Source of the DNA: Lamellibrachia satsuma
Taxonomy: Eukaryota > Annelida > Polychaeta > Sabellida > Siboglinidae
NCBI GenBank assembly: GCA_033239005.1
Contig: BSQZ01000025.1
Span: forward strand, 7,172,001-7,236,000
Reading direction: 5' to 3'
Length of the DNA: 64,000 nucleotides
Part shown: piece after piece, positions 1-13,800 of the stretch
Layout: each line of letters opens with the position of its first letter
Numbering within the stretch: position 1 is the first letter of the stretch
The notes under the pieces: model-generated
Told to the model about the DNA's origin: nothing
Databases searched by the model: none
The model's input: only the letters and a program-made list of their open reading frames with translations
Made by a program: the position numbers and the translations under genes

Positions 1-59
1 GATGCACATTACAATACTTACTAATCTATGCTAATTGGATATAAAATACAAATGTGATT

Positions 60-700
60 TGTGACAACTATTTCTTTCTTGCCAGCGACAGATCGCTGCT
101 AAGACAAAGTCCGCACATGCAAGGGAAACCCCTGGCATTTGTAACATGGATGTCTGTTGGATGATTCACACTAAATGACATCAGTATCTTGGGGAATACA
201 GTACCCACAGTGCAAACAACACTGATCTATGAGAACAACTCCAATATTGATACAGACACCTTCTCGCTAGCAGAAGTTAACATTGTCATCAAGTTAACAT
301 TGTCATCAAGCAAATGAAACTTGGCAAAGGCCCAGGACTAGATGGCATTCCCACTGAAGTGTGGTGGCCACCCAAGTTAAGGAAAGATTTATTGAAGTTC
401 TGCAACAAAACATACTTAGGGAACAGACCACCAGAATTGGGGATCTCAGGCATCGTACCAATCCCTAAGAGAGGAGACCTGACACTTCCTGAAAACTATC
501 ATGGAATAATTAAGTGTAACACAGATTGCTGAAAAGGTCTACAATTGACTCCTGCTCTCCAGAATTAGCCCTGAGCTAGAAAAGCACTTTCAGAATTAGG
601 AGAACGCCCACCTGCAGATTCAGCAAATTGAAGATTTTTAGGATGATAGTTGAACCTATCTTGATATATGGATGTGATTCATGGTCGCTAACACTGGATG
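60..700 (+). mobile_element. Non-LTR retrotransposon relic (reverse transcriptase pieces)
   Basis: The translation at 314-532 carries GKGPGLDGIPTEVW and GISGIVPIPKRGDLTLPENY, the classic fingers region of a LINE-type reverse transcriptase. About 100 bp further, KIFRMIVEPILIYGCDSWSLT resembles the downstream YG-x-E/D-W segment. The catalytic YADD region is missing between them, so this is an internally deleted dead fragment. The clade is unclear. It abuts the 25-bp array and probably lies in an NPC1 intron, in antisense. Confidence 0.75.
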
Positions 701-1372
701 TCACCTATGTAAGAATGCACTGGATGTCACCTATGTAAGAATGCACTGGATGTCACCTATGTAAGAATGCACTGATATCACCTATGTAAGAATGCACTGA
801 TATCACCTATGTAAGAATGCACTGATGTCACCTATGCAAGAATGCACTGATGTCACATATGCAAGAATGCACTGATGTCACCTATGTAAGAATGCACTGA
901 TGTCACCTATGTAAGAATGCACTGATGTCACCTATGCAAGAATGCACTGATGTCACCTATGTAAGAATGCACTGATGTCACCTATGTAAGAATGCACTGA
1001 TGTCACCTATGTAAGAATGCACTGATGTCACCTATGCAAGAATGCACTGATGTCACATATGCAAGAATGCACTGATGTCACATATGTAAGAATGCACTGA
1101 TGTCACCTATGTAAGAATGTACTGATGTCACCTATGCAAGAATGCACTGATGTCACCTATGCAAGAATGTACTGATGTCACCTATGCAAGAATGCACTGA
1201 TGTCACCTATGTAAGAATGCACTGATGTCACCTATGCAAGAATGCACTGATGTCACCTATGTAAGAATGCACTGATGTCACCTATGTAAGAATGCACTGA
1301 TGTCACCTATGTAAGAATGCACTGATGTCACCTATGCAAGAATGTACTGATGTCACCTATGCAAGAATGCTG
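698..1372. repeat. 25-26 bp minisatellite, about 27 copies
   Basis: Tandem copies of ctgatgtcacctatgtaaga plus atgca. The first few copies carry an extra g (26 bp); variants are gtaaga/gcaaga and gcactg/gtactg. The array starts directly at the end of the reverse transcriptase relic. It lies downstream of NPC1 exon 5; I could not find the next NPC1 exon in it or left of it. Confidence 0.95.
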
Positions 1373-1754
1373 CACAACAATAATAAAACGATTGTCAAAT
1401 TGTTTTAACTTCCATAAAATGTTAATCAGTTAGACAAAGTGTCAGATCTGTTAAGTGAGTGGGCCTCCCTACAATAACAAATTTTGCAACAACAGATGCG
1501 GAAACACAACCAACGATTGATGCAACATTCAGCTATTTAATATTTATATCCACATCTTACGCACATAGTGTACCTATATTATTAATGATGTGACATCCAA
1601 CAGCACCGAGTAACAAGTGACATTCCCCAGGTGAACACTAGTTCAGTGTGCCCCATCAATGGTCTATGCAAGTTAGACACCTGTGGAGCTTTGTAGGGCC
1701 AAGCCACAAACCAATTAACCTGAGGTTACCTGGTCCTAGTGACCCATCAGTTAC

Positions 1755-1884
1755 CTGGTCCAAGATGTCATGTCTGAGCACTGGACCGTAGAGGGTGGTG
1801 CCGGACGCTCCACCCATGTTTTGATGCTCCCACTGGGAGTTGTTAGTCGCTGTGATGATCAGTTGCTCAGTCCGATAGAATGGC
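1755..1884 (-). CDS. NPC1: NPC1 exon 5
   Basis: Acceptor ctttgcag, donor gtaact; 130 bp. It completes the T of exon 4 and continues PFYRTEQLIITATNN, ending GPVLRHDILDQ in phase 0. The acceptor and first 11 exon bases belong to a 28-bp array extending into the upstream intron. The donor is duplicated 25 bp downstream (1730). Confidence 0.92.
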
Positions 1885-4800
1885 CTGCAAAGGGTTAACA
1901 CGATAGAACAGTGTGCAAAGGGTTAACACGATGGAACGGCCTGCAAACAGTTAACACAATAGAACGGCCTGCAAACAGTTAACACAATAGAACGGCCTGC
2001 AAACAGTTAACACAATACAACGGCCTGCAAACAGTTAACAACACATATAGAAATGTCTCTAACAAAAAACCTAATTGATATACAACTTGTGCCTGGCCTG
2101 AGAATTAACCAAAAGATCCTATAACTAAATTAGTCCATACCTATTCATACTGCCATTCCTAGCATGCTGTTCTTCAGATCTCTAGATAGTATGTAGGGAA
2201 AGGCAGTGTTAGTTGAGCCATTTTTCATTCTTTTTGATATGTAGTGCACAATATCCAGACAAAATTGTTTTTACTCACATAAATTATGATTATTAGTAGA
2301 TCATTTTATACCAAGGTAATATATCTAGAATGAATAGATAATTATGTGTAGCCGATTCAAATAGGGTTGGTAAGCTGGCTCTTGGTGTGGGGTAAGTTGA
2401 GTCACAGTGTAGTGTAATTGGGTAAATACTTTATTTGTATAATTTAAGTAAGCCTTGTACTAAAATTCCATAACGACTCGGCCAACACATCTACCCAATG
2501 GGTACAACACGTCTCTGACAAGTCTGCATGGCGAATTAATAAGTCGACACACTTAATCAATAGACTTAAAGGCCAATCGCATTAGTGTAACTAATTGCTA
2601 ATATATTACCTTGTCGCTATACGATGTCCCAATTTGTTCGGACAAATGAATTCCCTGATGTATTTTACGGTAAAGAACACTCATCTTCGTTCTTTACCCG
2701 CTGTTCAGCTAACCCTCCCTTGGGTCTTGGGTGGTTCAACTAGCCCCGTTTCAACAATTAAGCATTTTAAGTTAACTTCTCAATAATGCACGAAGTGATG
2801 TAAATAATCTTCTTCACTGTGCATGGTTAAACCATTTGTGAATGCACAGATAATAAAGTCTGGTCACATGCATTGATAGTTTACACACCAGTAGACACTA
2901 ATAACAATCACCAAACGTTTCGAAAAACGTCAAAAAAACATACTTTTAACTCAGTTTCGGGCCGTTGTGACAAATGGCACATATTGTACATCAATCATGT
3001 TCTAATAACATGTTCAATCACTGTAACTGTCTGTAACTGTCTGTAGCTGTCTGTAACTGTCTGCAGTCGCTGCTGTAGTTTCCCGGGAAACATGTATCGT
3101 TCAACTAACCCAGTGGCTCAACAAACACTGCCTTCCCCTAATAAGACAACAAAAATACCTGCTGGATTCAATGTTTTGTTATAAAGCATTTCCTTCAGAT
3201 CCCCATAAAATGTACAGAAACAACAAAGTTGTGGTTTACTCCCTTTTGGCAGTGGAAAGTATGTTTTTGTTTACCAAGGGCAAAAGGTTTGTTTACTACA
3301 CTAGTAGTCTACTACATTTCTTCAAATGTTCACCTAATTTACTAAATAGAAAATTTGCTACAACGTTCTGTAAGCTTTTTAAGCCAGGACTTACAATATG
3401 ATTCATCTAATTATAACTGATCTAAGTTACATGGCTTTTACACTAACACCACTGTTTAGCAACAATCACACACTACCATAGAAAGTTGGACAAAAGTACA
3501 GACACATGTCTTTGGAAACCTTGTTTTAAGAATATGAGCATGTATTTGAAGTGTACACTCACGTGAAGTGGTCGTTGAAGTACTTCCTCTCCTGCCTTGC
3601 TCGACTGCGGGGAGCAGACCACAATTCCACGGGATCTGTCGTCACTTGGAACAATGTTAAACCGGCTGCAATTGCACAACTAACCACCAGACCGACGCCC
3701 AGAACCCACACCGGGTGGCTGGCACAGAAGCGTCCCCAAGCAGCAAATGATTTCTGCAGCCACTGTTCCATCTTTGCTCCGATGCGTTCGCTGCAGCCAA
3801 TGTCTTTGCTCGTAACGATCTTCACTGAGGTCATGCTGTAGTGATGGTCACTGCTGGAGTCCAGTCGACGGCGACCGCCATTTACACTAAAGACATCCTC
3901 TGATGATTCCGCCACTTGCAACTTTGTGGGTGTCATCAAGCTTGTCCTGCATCAAAAGGATGTTAGTGTTATAGACGTATTTCTCTGCATAAACTAGAAT
4001 ATGGTGGCAGAGTTAGGCTGAACAATGAAACTGGATTGTTTATAAATCACAATTTGAATTTTTTAATGCTACCAGCGTATCATATATCGTGATATATCCC
4101 TATGGTACATCTATATGATCTTATATAGTGTGTACCTGTAAATGACACATCTATATAACAGTCATGCTTGGGGGTACAATAAATTATAATTATGGTAATA
4201 AATTTTTTTCAATTACATAATTTACAGCATTCTAAATATTTCCAATTTCAATTGCATTGTAGTTATTTAAAAATGACACACAACTGAATGCTACCCTGGC
4301 ATGTACGTACACACACACATATATGCTCAACTCCAAATAACAGAATAGCAACAGAATTCAGTTTCACCCCATACGTACCATATCAGATACGTCCCAAAAG
4401 TGAAGACGAACATGAAAAACATGCAAGAGCAGATGAGGACCATCGCATCAACCCCAATGATGGTCCAGGGCTGCATACGTGGCGCCGCCGGTGGAGGAGC
4501 CGCACACACAGCTGCACAGTCCTGACAACTGCATGAAGCAGTGCACGGCGTTATGTTACGCGTCATGGGATCAAGTGTCGCATTGCCGATGTGCACTGGT
4601 TTGTCAGCGATGTGGAAGGTGATCGTAAATGGAGTCTGGCCATTGCTTGTGTTGCCCATGTAGTCAAGCCAGTGTTGAGGTGAACACTTCCCCTGCCCTT
4701 GGCCACATAGGACACTCAATGCCTTCATGTTGCCGCTGGGCATCTGTACATCTCGACAGGAGTTGTACATGCCGACAGCGAAGTCAGTTGACACCACACA

Positions 4801-7800
4801 GTTGACGGCAGTGATCGCTGTATCTTTGCCTTGTGATTTAGTCTTGTTCGCATTCATAAACTGGCTCTGGTGCGGATCACACGTGAAGTAGCAGTACAGA
4901 TCAATGAAGTTGCGTTTGCAGGCCGGACAGCGATTGAGAAAGCTTATCGGCACCTTTAGGCTGCTGTCTAGTTTGATGATCTGATCAGCGCTACAGCATG
5001 TAAGTGGGGGTGTTCCTGGAATCAAACATGGCATAGGGTCGCATAACACCCAAGTTCTCTGGTTCAGCAGGTACTATCCAGTATGATGTTGGGATTCTAA
5101 ATGTTGAAATGTTAAAACATTAAAACACCATAATTTATATAAAAATAACAATTTCGCAGTGCACGGCCCTAAACATGCTTGGTAACATATTGTCATCCTA
5201 GACATAATATTTTTTTAAATACTATATATTTCAGAAATGCAACATTATACATGGTCTAGTAAACCTACAGATGGACACGTGACTGATTCACCGACCAACA
5301 GTAATAACTGCTGTAATCAATACATAAAACAAACATGAAATTATACCTTACAATTTGCTGATTTCAGATCCTACATGCAAACATTTTGCGAAATTAACCG
5401 TTCACCTATATTTCAGTTATCACCTGTCTGCAGATAAATGATTGCATATATCCGTTGCCGTATTTGCTGTTAAAGTGAAACTAAAGTTTTCGGCTTATGC
5501 ACCTAAGAGTTACTAAAACATAACCATTGTAACTACATTTAAGAATATCACGCCAGAGGTTTACTAGGGAAACTTTGTTGAATACACATCTTAATTTCAT
5601 GGGCAGCGTCATATTGTTAGATAACACTATGTCATGAGTGTGGTTGAATTTAGACTAAAAAATTAGAGTCCAACACCTTAATCACTAGGCCACGGCTGCC
5701 CCCTATCATGAGTGTGGTATTCTAGCTATATTCACTCGGCAAATGAAAATATATTCGTATACACCTATTCCTATCAGGGTTGGAAAAAAATTAAGATTTT
5801 TTTATCAGGTTTTTTATTTCATCATCTCTTTTAGGTGCATAGCCCTAAAACCGTGTATTTTGTTTTGTCTTAAAATAACAAATAAACACTTCTGAACTAG
5901 TAGAGCAGAAACTGTGAAACATTTAGGCCAGTTATAAACGTAATTTAGTTAATGTAAAACTACATCATTTTAATAAATTTTTTAATGCAATCTTGATGTA
6001 TCTCATACCAGGAGCTTACCATCGTTGGTGACAAACTGTGGACAGAGCTTACCATCGTTGGTGGCAAACTTTGGACAGAGCTTACCATCGTTGGTGACAA
6101 ACTTTGGACAGAGCTTACCGTCGTTGGTGACAAACTGTGGACAGAGCTTACCATCGTTGGTGACAAACTGTGGACAGAGCGTCTTGAGAATGCTCAGCGC
6201 CCGAGGGTCTGTTAGCTTCTGAGCAGGTCCGTTATATTCACAATTATATTTCTTGCCGCATTCCTTGTACCACACGCAGTGTCCTTCGTCCTCGCCATGG
6301 CTGCTTGCCTGCTAACAAGAAAGACAACTGACAAAATCTGAGATGTGACAGGGCCGAAGGATCCAACTTCTTGAGCTACACTGTGTCAACTGCTTAGCAG
6401 TCGATGTTCCGGGTATCCAATGTTCCTTAGAAAATAGAGATCAAATGTAACTTGTGGCTCATTTGACAAATCGTTGGATCATAATTAACAAAGTGGCTAG
6501 TGTTCCGGAATATTATCTGATACGCTCAAATCTGACAAAGCAATGATACATAATTATTAGAAAAGTATAGCTAGGTCTCTTCTTTTCTTCCAATGATCTT
6601 CCAGATATTTTTAGTTCAGGAAGGCAGTTATATTCAGACCTGGGGTCAATTACATTGTAATTGTAATATTAATAGTAACGATAATTTGTTTCAAGTAATA
6701 GCAATAGATGGAACAGAACACAATGTAATAGTAATATAAGGCAGTGTAATAGTAATTGAGCTATTACGTTTCTATAACAATTGGGATTAATGCTGGCTTA
6801 TTTTGTGTTAGCTCCAACAGCCTACAAAGACAATGGGTAAGACAACCAAGGCTATGAAGCCAGGTACAGTTTACACAAACAACTGTATTGGTTCTTTGTA
6901 TAATTTGGTCAGCAGAAGCAGTTCAAAGGACAAACTCTGACAATAGGTGTGACACCTCATGCAGCACAACTACATTCTACTATAAACTCCAAACAAAGCC
7001 ATGATTGTATGCGAGCAACAGCAAAGGACATATCTTGGCATCACACGATGAAAGGATACACTTCAAACAAGTAACTGTTATTATCTGGTTTGAGCAAATA
7101 TGAAATGAGTCCTTGTGTGCAGGGCTGGGTCCAATTATGTAATTGTAATTGATTACAGCAAAATTGTGTAATTGTAATTGATTATGGTTTCAAAATGTTG
7201 CTGTAATTGTAATTGTTATATTTTGTATTTTATTTCAATTACAATCCATTACAGTATGTTTCACAAACTACCTGAATGAATTGTCAATAAAAATATAATT
7301 TAAGTCGCACATGAATTGAAAATCAAGACTACTAATAACACCTGCTTATATATTTATATTTAAGTCTCAGTATTCACTGTCTGGTGGGTACTGGTCAGTG
7401 GTGCTAGTGGTGGGTAGCCTTAGCAGTTAGCCTTTTCAGTAAGTTGGTAACAGCCAGGAAGCAATAAACAATGCACAGACATTGTCAGACAAAGGCTAAG
7501 CTGGTATGCAAACAACATGGAAAGACCTGTAGCCTGATATTGCTTCAGAAAATATCAGCTCAGTAAAACATTGCAGAGTTAGCAAGCCAATTACACCCCT
7601 TGTGATGTGGTGGGTAGGAGACAGGTCAGGTGGCAAGGACCGTTTACATGGCCTCTCTTCCCATTCCCAACTCACACAAAGCAAAGGGCAGACCAATTAA
7701 GAATGTCAGCTTAGAGCAGGAGCTACAACCTCAAAGTAAACACATCATAACCTATTATTAGTATTTTCCAGAAAAATTTAAGAAATGTGCACGGATAAAT

Positions 7801-10800
7801 GTCTGCATTGGAATATGTCCTGTAGGATTGTGTCTGGATATTGCATTGTATTTTTATATAGTAAAAATATGTTTTAAACGGCTATCTTTTTATTTAGTAT
7901 AATTCAAAGTCACAATTCAACAAAATGTACAAACATTACCGTTATATTTGTTTATCAATTGTGTAAAAAATATTGAAATTCAGCAAAACGCGCAAAAATA
8001 CATAATTAACAACCGCTGAATATATTTGGTTCCGCATAATGTAATTGTAATTGAAATTGAGACAGTGTAATTGTAACTGTAATTGATTTGGAAAATTATT
8101 AATGTAATTGTAATTGTAATACATTTTTTATGTAATTGTAATTGATATAATTTTGTGTAATTGGAGCCAGCCCTGCTTGTGTGCCTATAATACTGGCTGG
8201 CATGTTGTAGTGTAAGTTCAGTTGAAATTCCACTGTCACTGTAGATGATTCTATGCTCAACTTCTTCGTAAGACTACTGCTTAATGTTACTGTATTTCAC
8301 TGCTGGTAATAGTCTGCTATGTTTAATCGAAAGCAAATAATTGCTTTTTGAAAAATGTAGTAGAATTACATTTACGTGTAATAGTAATAGATTATTTGGT
8401 CTTCAGTATGTAATAATAATAGTAATAGAAAGTAATCAAATAGTTATAGTAATAGATTACATTGTAATGTAATTGACCCAGGCCTGGTCATATCTTCATA
8501 CTTCGATGATTGACAGTGAGATGGGTTTTATACATAACTGAGATTGAACGTACATATAATTGTTCAATTAGACAACAATGATGTTCTAATATGGCAATAA
8601 ACATATTCCTCGACGCTTCAAAGATCATAGGCCTATCTTTTGACTATGTGAAATGTGCAATAGTTAGTACTGCAATGGTTTAGTGCTGATGTCATGCTCA
8701 AATTTGTCTGCTGTCAAATATCATCCTCTTGGTGTATTTGCGCATGCATGAGCTGGTAGCTGACATCAATTTATTAATGACATAAACAAATTATAGCTAC
8801 AATAATAGGTACTGTATATAATATCAATGAATTATAACAGAGAATGTCAACCATGGAATTTCCACTTTCTGTTGTAAATTTTTTTTAAGTTAGAATATAA
8901 AGCGGCATTTTCTGTCGTAAACTATTTTCCCCATGCTGTTGGTGTAGCTAATTACTATATATGATATATGTATATAATTAGCTGCACAAACATGTATGCA
9001 TGGGGAAAATAGTTTACGACAGAAAATGCTGCTTTATATATATATATATATACGCTCTATAACTAGCAAGGACCTATGCTAGCAGAACTGATTTGTAAAT
9101 TGCCCGACAGTAACGGAACTGTAGCTGCTGCTATTTTTTACTGGCATGTTCTCATTGCGCATGCGCACATGAAATGTCTGACCAATACCCGTTTTGCACT
9201 ATGTCCAGATCCGGACCTATGACAATTAATTAATAAGGTGATTTTGGCCCACATGAATTCGGCACGTACTCTTTGGTAACTTCGTCGGCGTGCAACTGAA
9301 ATTTTTTTATTTTCTCATGCTTTGCATTTGGCTGATTATTTGCTTCATTTATCGGCGTCCAGATTGATTGGTTTTTGTGTGAAATGTCTGATTAAATTAT
9401 AAAGTGGGCCGAAATCAGTGTGGGCAAAAATCACCAGCCCTCCTTTTAAGGTCATACAACTGGTTAAAAAATTTATATTTAAAAAAGGCCAAAAAGTTAA
9501 AAATGGACTAGCATAATGTTAAGTTTCAGAAATGCAAATGCAGGATGCATAAATCGGAGGGTCTCGGGGAATTGTACATAAATTGGAGGGTCTTAGGGTA
9601 TCAGATAATTGTGCATAAATCACAGTATTTCACATCCTCGCCATGCATGAAAATTACCACTAGATCAGTTTTGGTTCGAAATACACTGCATATTTATTAA
9701 ATGGTTTTGACATATCAATATAAACATTGTGGCAGTAGAATTCTTTGTGGACTAGTAAAATTATAAAACATATTTACTACAGTGGTCTACAAATAAAACA
9801 ATGTTCTACTTCTGAAAAATATTACCGTAAAACAAAAATCACTTACCTGACTGGCAGAAGCCTACATATTTTATTACACACACAACTAAAAAAAAAAATT
9901 TATTAACAGGGCTAGAGCTGAAAAAAATTCTTTTCTTTATGATCCTGAGTGACCGAGGCAATTTTTTATTTGTAAAATCAATTTTTTTTAATTATGTCTT
10001 TTTGGTCATAATGTGCTCCGATTGTGACAATTGTCAAACATATGTGAATTAAATAAAACTTGTATATAGTGGAGATGCTTTTATGGGCATTATTTTAATG
10101 GACATTTAACGGATCGCACAATAATGGGGCACCGTTTGTTTAACACATATTATAAACAATGTAACAAGCAAGGCCAAGGCACATGGAAATTTATCTCATA
10201 AAGTATTGGTATACTACAATGAGCTGCATCTTAGCTAGACAGCAGGGAATTATATACCGTATAATGTACACTTGTATTGCCATAAATCTAAACTGAAAGC
10301 CCTAACTATGCTACAAAAACGAGCAATGTGGATTGTGCTCAAGACCTCTAAACAATCCCATACTAGACCTATCTTCTACAAACTGAAAACCCTTCACTTT
10401 GATAATAGTGTTAGTGTTAGCATAGCAGCATTTATGTATAAAGCAGTTTACAAAAAATTCCAAAAACACACACACACACACACACACGCACACACACAAT
10501 TAAACTATGTTATCAATCTTGTTCTTGGGTAAAGGTGTATTAGTCTGACCAAAATTATTAACGCTATTAAACAACATTTTTACCAAATTTTTTCCATGGA
10601 TCAGTAGTGCAAATTGTGCAAGGACTGAGAAACTTGATTTTGTATAATTTTAGTAGTTAAACTGTAATAAACGCAATTTTATCTTCAAATTTGCCTTATA
10701 GTGGTCTATTCTTAATTTAGGCATAAGCTTACCACCCACAGCCTACATTTGCATCACTCCCCATCAGTTCAGGTACAAAACAGTTGTATATTTGTAAGAA

Positions 10801-13800
10801 ATATTGTGTTTTACACGGGCTCAGTGCCTAAAACAACGCTATACTGACAATAGCCAGTATTGTTAATATGGCGATCATCTGAAATATGCTGTAACAATAT
10901 CATCAGAACCAAAAAGGCGATTTCACTGAGTAATATCTCATACCGCAGTATAAGAAAAGACGAAAAATAGAACAAAAAGGACAGTTTAATGTTATGATAA
11001 ACCCTAAAAATCTGCAATTTAATGTTAAAAAACCCCAAAAAATCAAACAACCCGCTTCCTAAAGAGGCGACATCTAGGGAAAACGTTTGCGACCTGTTTT
11101 AAGTGTAGCAAAAAAGAGCAGGCATGCAATCACACGAATTTGCAAATATCTTTAAACATTACTCATAGACAAGTGCTTTGCTTGCCCAAATCACATAATT
11201 CAGTAATAAATAAATAAAGGACAGTCAGAACAAAAACATGACACCGAAGTGTTTATTTTTTACATCACTAATGTTTGGAATGTATCATGAGGAAAATTGG
11301 ACATTTCACCACAAAAAGATGGTTGTTGGAATCTGCAGCAATGGTGAATTGAGTAAATGTCATGATCGGTGAACTTTTAATTATTCCATCATCACTGCTG
11401 GATGATGGACTGGAGGGTGACAGCCCTCTGGTCCAGCACCACCTGCATCCTGCAGAGGCTGCTCTCTCTCCACTGCGCCGAAAACCCATTCACCGATGTT
11501 CACCCTGCCGTGCTGATACTTCCGATGGTAGAAATAGCTCTCGTCGATTTCGACAACAATGGGACTTCCACTGTTGTTGAAACCACCAAGTGGCAACAGG
11601 TGGTTCCTGATGTCAATGGCGCACACATCACTCAAGAAATTGTCCCAACTAGCTCCTCCACCAACATCACCTGAACTGTCAAAATCATATTCAGTGGCAC
11701 AATGTGCTTCACGTTCGCTGATCGACAGGTCTTCATGGAAACGACAAATCTCTCTCTTGTACATTCATGGATCGCAATCGAAAAATATACCTGAATTTAT
11801 AATGCCAGCGGAATTTATATACTTGTTGCTTTGCGCACTACACAGCTCCCGCCGAATTAGCATGGTCACGTTCTCATTTCTGCGCACCGTTTTTGGGGTC
11901 TTTTCACAAACACGTGTGTGTGCCGAACGCAATATAACATTCCCATGCGTGCTACTGCTACTGTGACGTCTATGCGTAGCAACGTGTGATGGAATGTCAG
12001 TGTTTATTTGCTATGCTAAAAACAGGTCACATACATTTCCCTTAGATGTCGTCTCTTTATGAAGCGGGTGGTTCGATCTAAATTGTAAATTTTTTTCTTG
12101 TACTGCGGTACGGGATATTTTTCAGTGAAAATATCTTTCCATCCAGTTCTGATGCCACCATGATATTGTTACAGCACATTTCGGATGATCACCATATTAA
12201 CAATACCTGCTATTGCCAGTACAGCATTGTTTTGGGGACTAAAAGTTCGCAAAAACACAATATTTTTTTACAAATATATGTCCATTTTATACCTGAACCG
12301 ATGGGGAGTAATGCAAAGAACACATTAGCATCGAAAAAATTTAGTAAAAATGTTGTAATAATTTCAGCCAGACTAACACACCCTTAAGATATGTGACTTC
12401 TGGAATCTTGGTGCAGCAGCGACTTAAAATTGGTGTAGAGAATTGACAGAAAAAAAGTGGAATATCGAATATAGAAAGTATTACTATTGCATATATATTA
12501 TACATAAACATATCATAGACATATATTAGAAAACAGTTTTTGCTAATTAATAGTCAGAGGCAGGATTTTAGAGTAAGTTAGTTCCGGACTCCGACAGGGA
12601 AGTCAGTGAGCGTTAATAGGGTTGTGTATCATTCGAAAATTTAGATAGCATAGTGAATAGTCAGAAACAGTGGAATATTGGTTAGAATAAGTATTACTAT
12701 TACACATATACTATATACACAAACTTCTTATAGACATATATTAAGAAAGTATTCTGGTTAACTGAGGCAGTATTTTTGCCGGACTCAAATTCATCGAGCG
12801 ATAATTGGGAGTTTGTTTACAGGTCGTAAACTAAACTGGTGTACCAAACTATCGTATACATTGTTAACTATATATTAGATAAAGTGATACATTTACATAA
12901 ATTACATACATAAGGTAATATCTGACATAGTTGTAGTAAACGATTTCGGTAAAAAGAAATTAACAGCAGGATTTTAACGTAAGTTTGTTTACACTGACTT
13001 TGTTGTTTTGTTTTACACAGTGTTCTCCGTATTCGCTGGTGGCAGGTTTTTTTTGCTCGTGCGAGCTCAGTAGAAAAGACATAGTTAGCAAGTATATTAG
13101 TCTAAAGTGTTCTTTTGAACACAAAAACAGCCTTATTCAAGGTTAACGTAGTAATTAGATTAAGTATAAATTTTGTGATGGCGCCGTGCAAACAGCATTT
13201 AAAGGCCACTAGGCATTTAATATGCAGTAGTTGCAGCAACTGGGTGGACTTCGTCAAGTCCGGATGTGAGAAATCCTGGGCTGAGGTTCAGGCGGATAGT
13301 TTTAGTTTTGAGTGTAGGAGATGTACGAGGATGAAGGAACTTGAAGTGGAGTTAGAACAGCTGAGGCTGCTCGTTGTGGCAGTGGTGGGAAGGGAGCAGG
13401 TGGTTTGTGCCAGTGGTTCTGGTGAGGAGACAGTGGATAAAGTGGGGGAAGACAACGAGAGAGATGTTAGGGTGAACTCACCTCAGCCTGGGAAGAGGTT
13501 GAGAGGAGGTAAGGGGACCGGTTGTAGGGAGACAGGACGGAAGGAGACGGGACATAGGGAGACAGGACGAAAGGAGACGAGAAGGAAAGACATGGGAGGG
13601 AAGTCAAGTGGATCAAAGGAAAGGGGAGTGGGGGAGACAGTAGCGAAGGAGTCGGGGGGAAGGAGATGATAGTTAAGGCGATGGGAGTGAGGGAGACGGG
13701 AGGGAGCTCAAGTTAGCCACGAGACGGGAGGGAAAGATGAAATGTTGATGCGTGAGAGATCCTGATAACAGTCTGCCACCAAGTGACACGGCTGCAGGAC

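Noticed and set aside
698..1372. CRISPR array
   Set aside because: Units are contiguous with no unique spacers; eukaryotic context; it is a minisatellite. The same holds for every other array in the window.
1..1700. NPC1 exon 6
   Set aside because: I looked on the minus strand for the conserved segment after DILDQ and found none; the region is filled by a LINE relic and a minisatellite, so the exon probably lies beyond the left edge.
6003..6275. NPC1 exon 2 continuing past the last repeat to a stop
   Set aside because: The frame ends at a stop right after the last gtaagc; joining to exon 3 in phase 1 restores the conserved TPPLTCC, so the stop is intronic.
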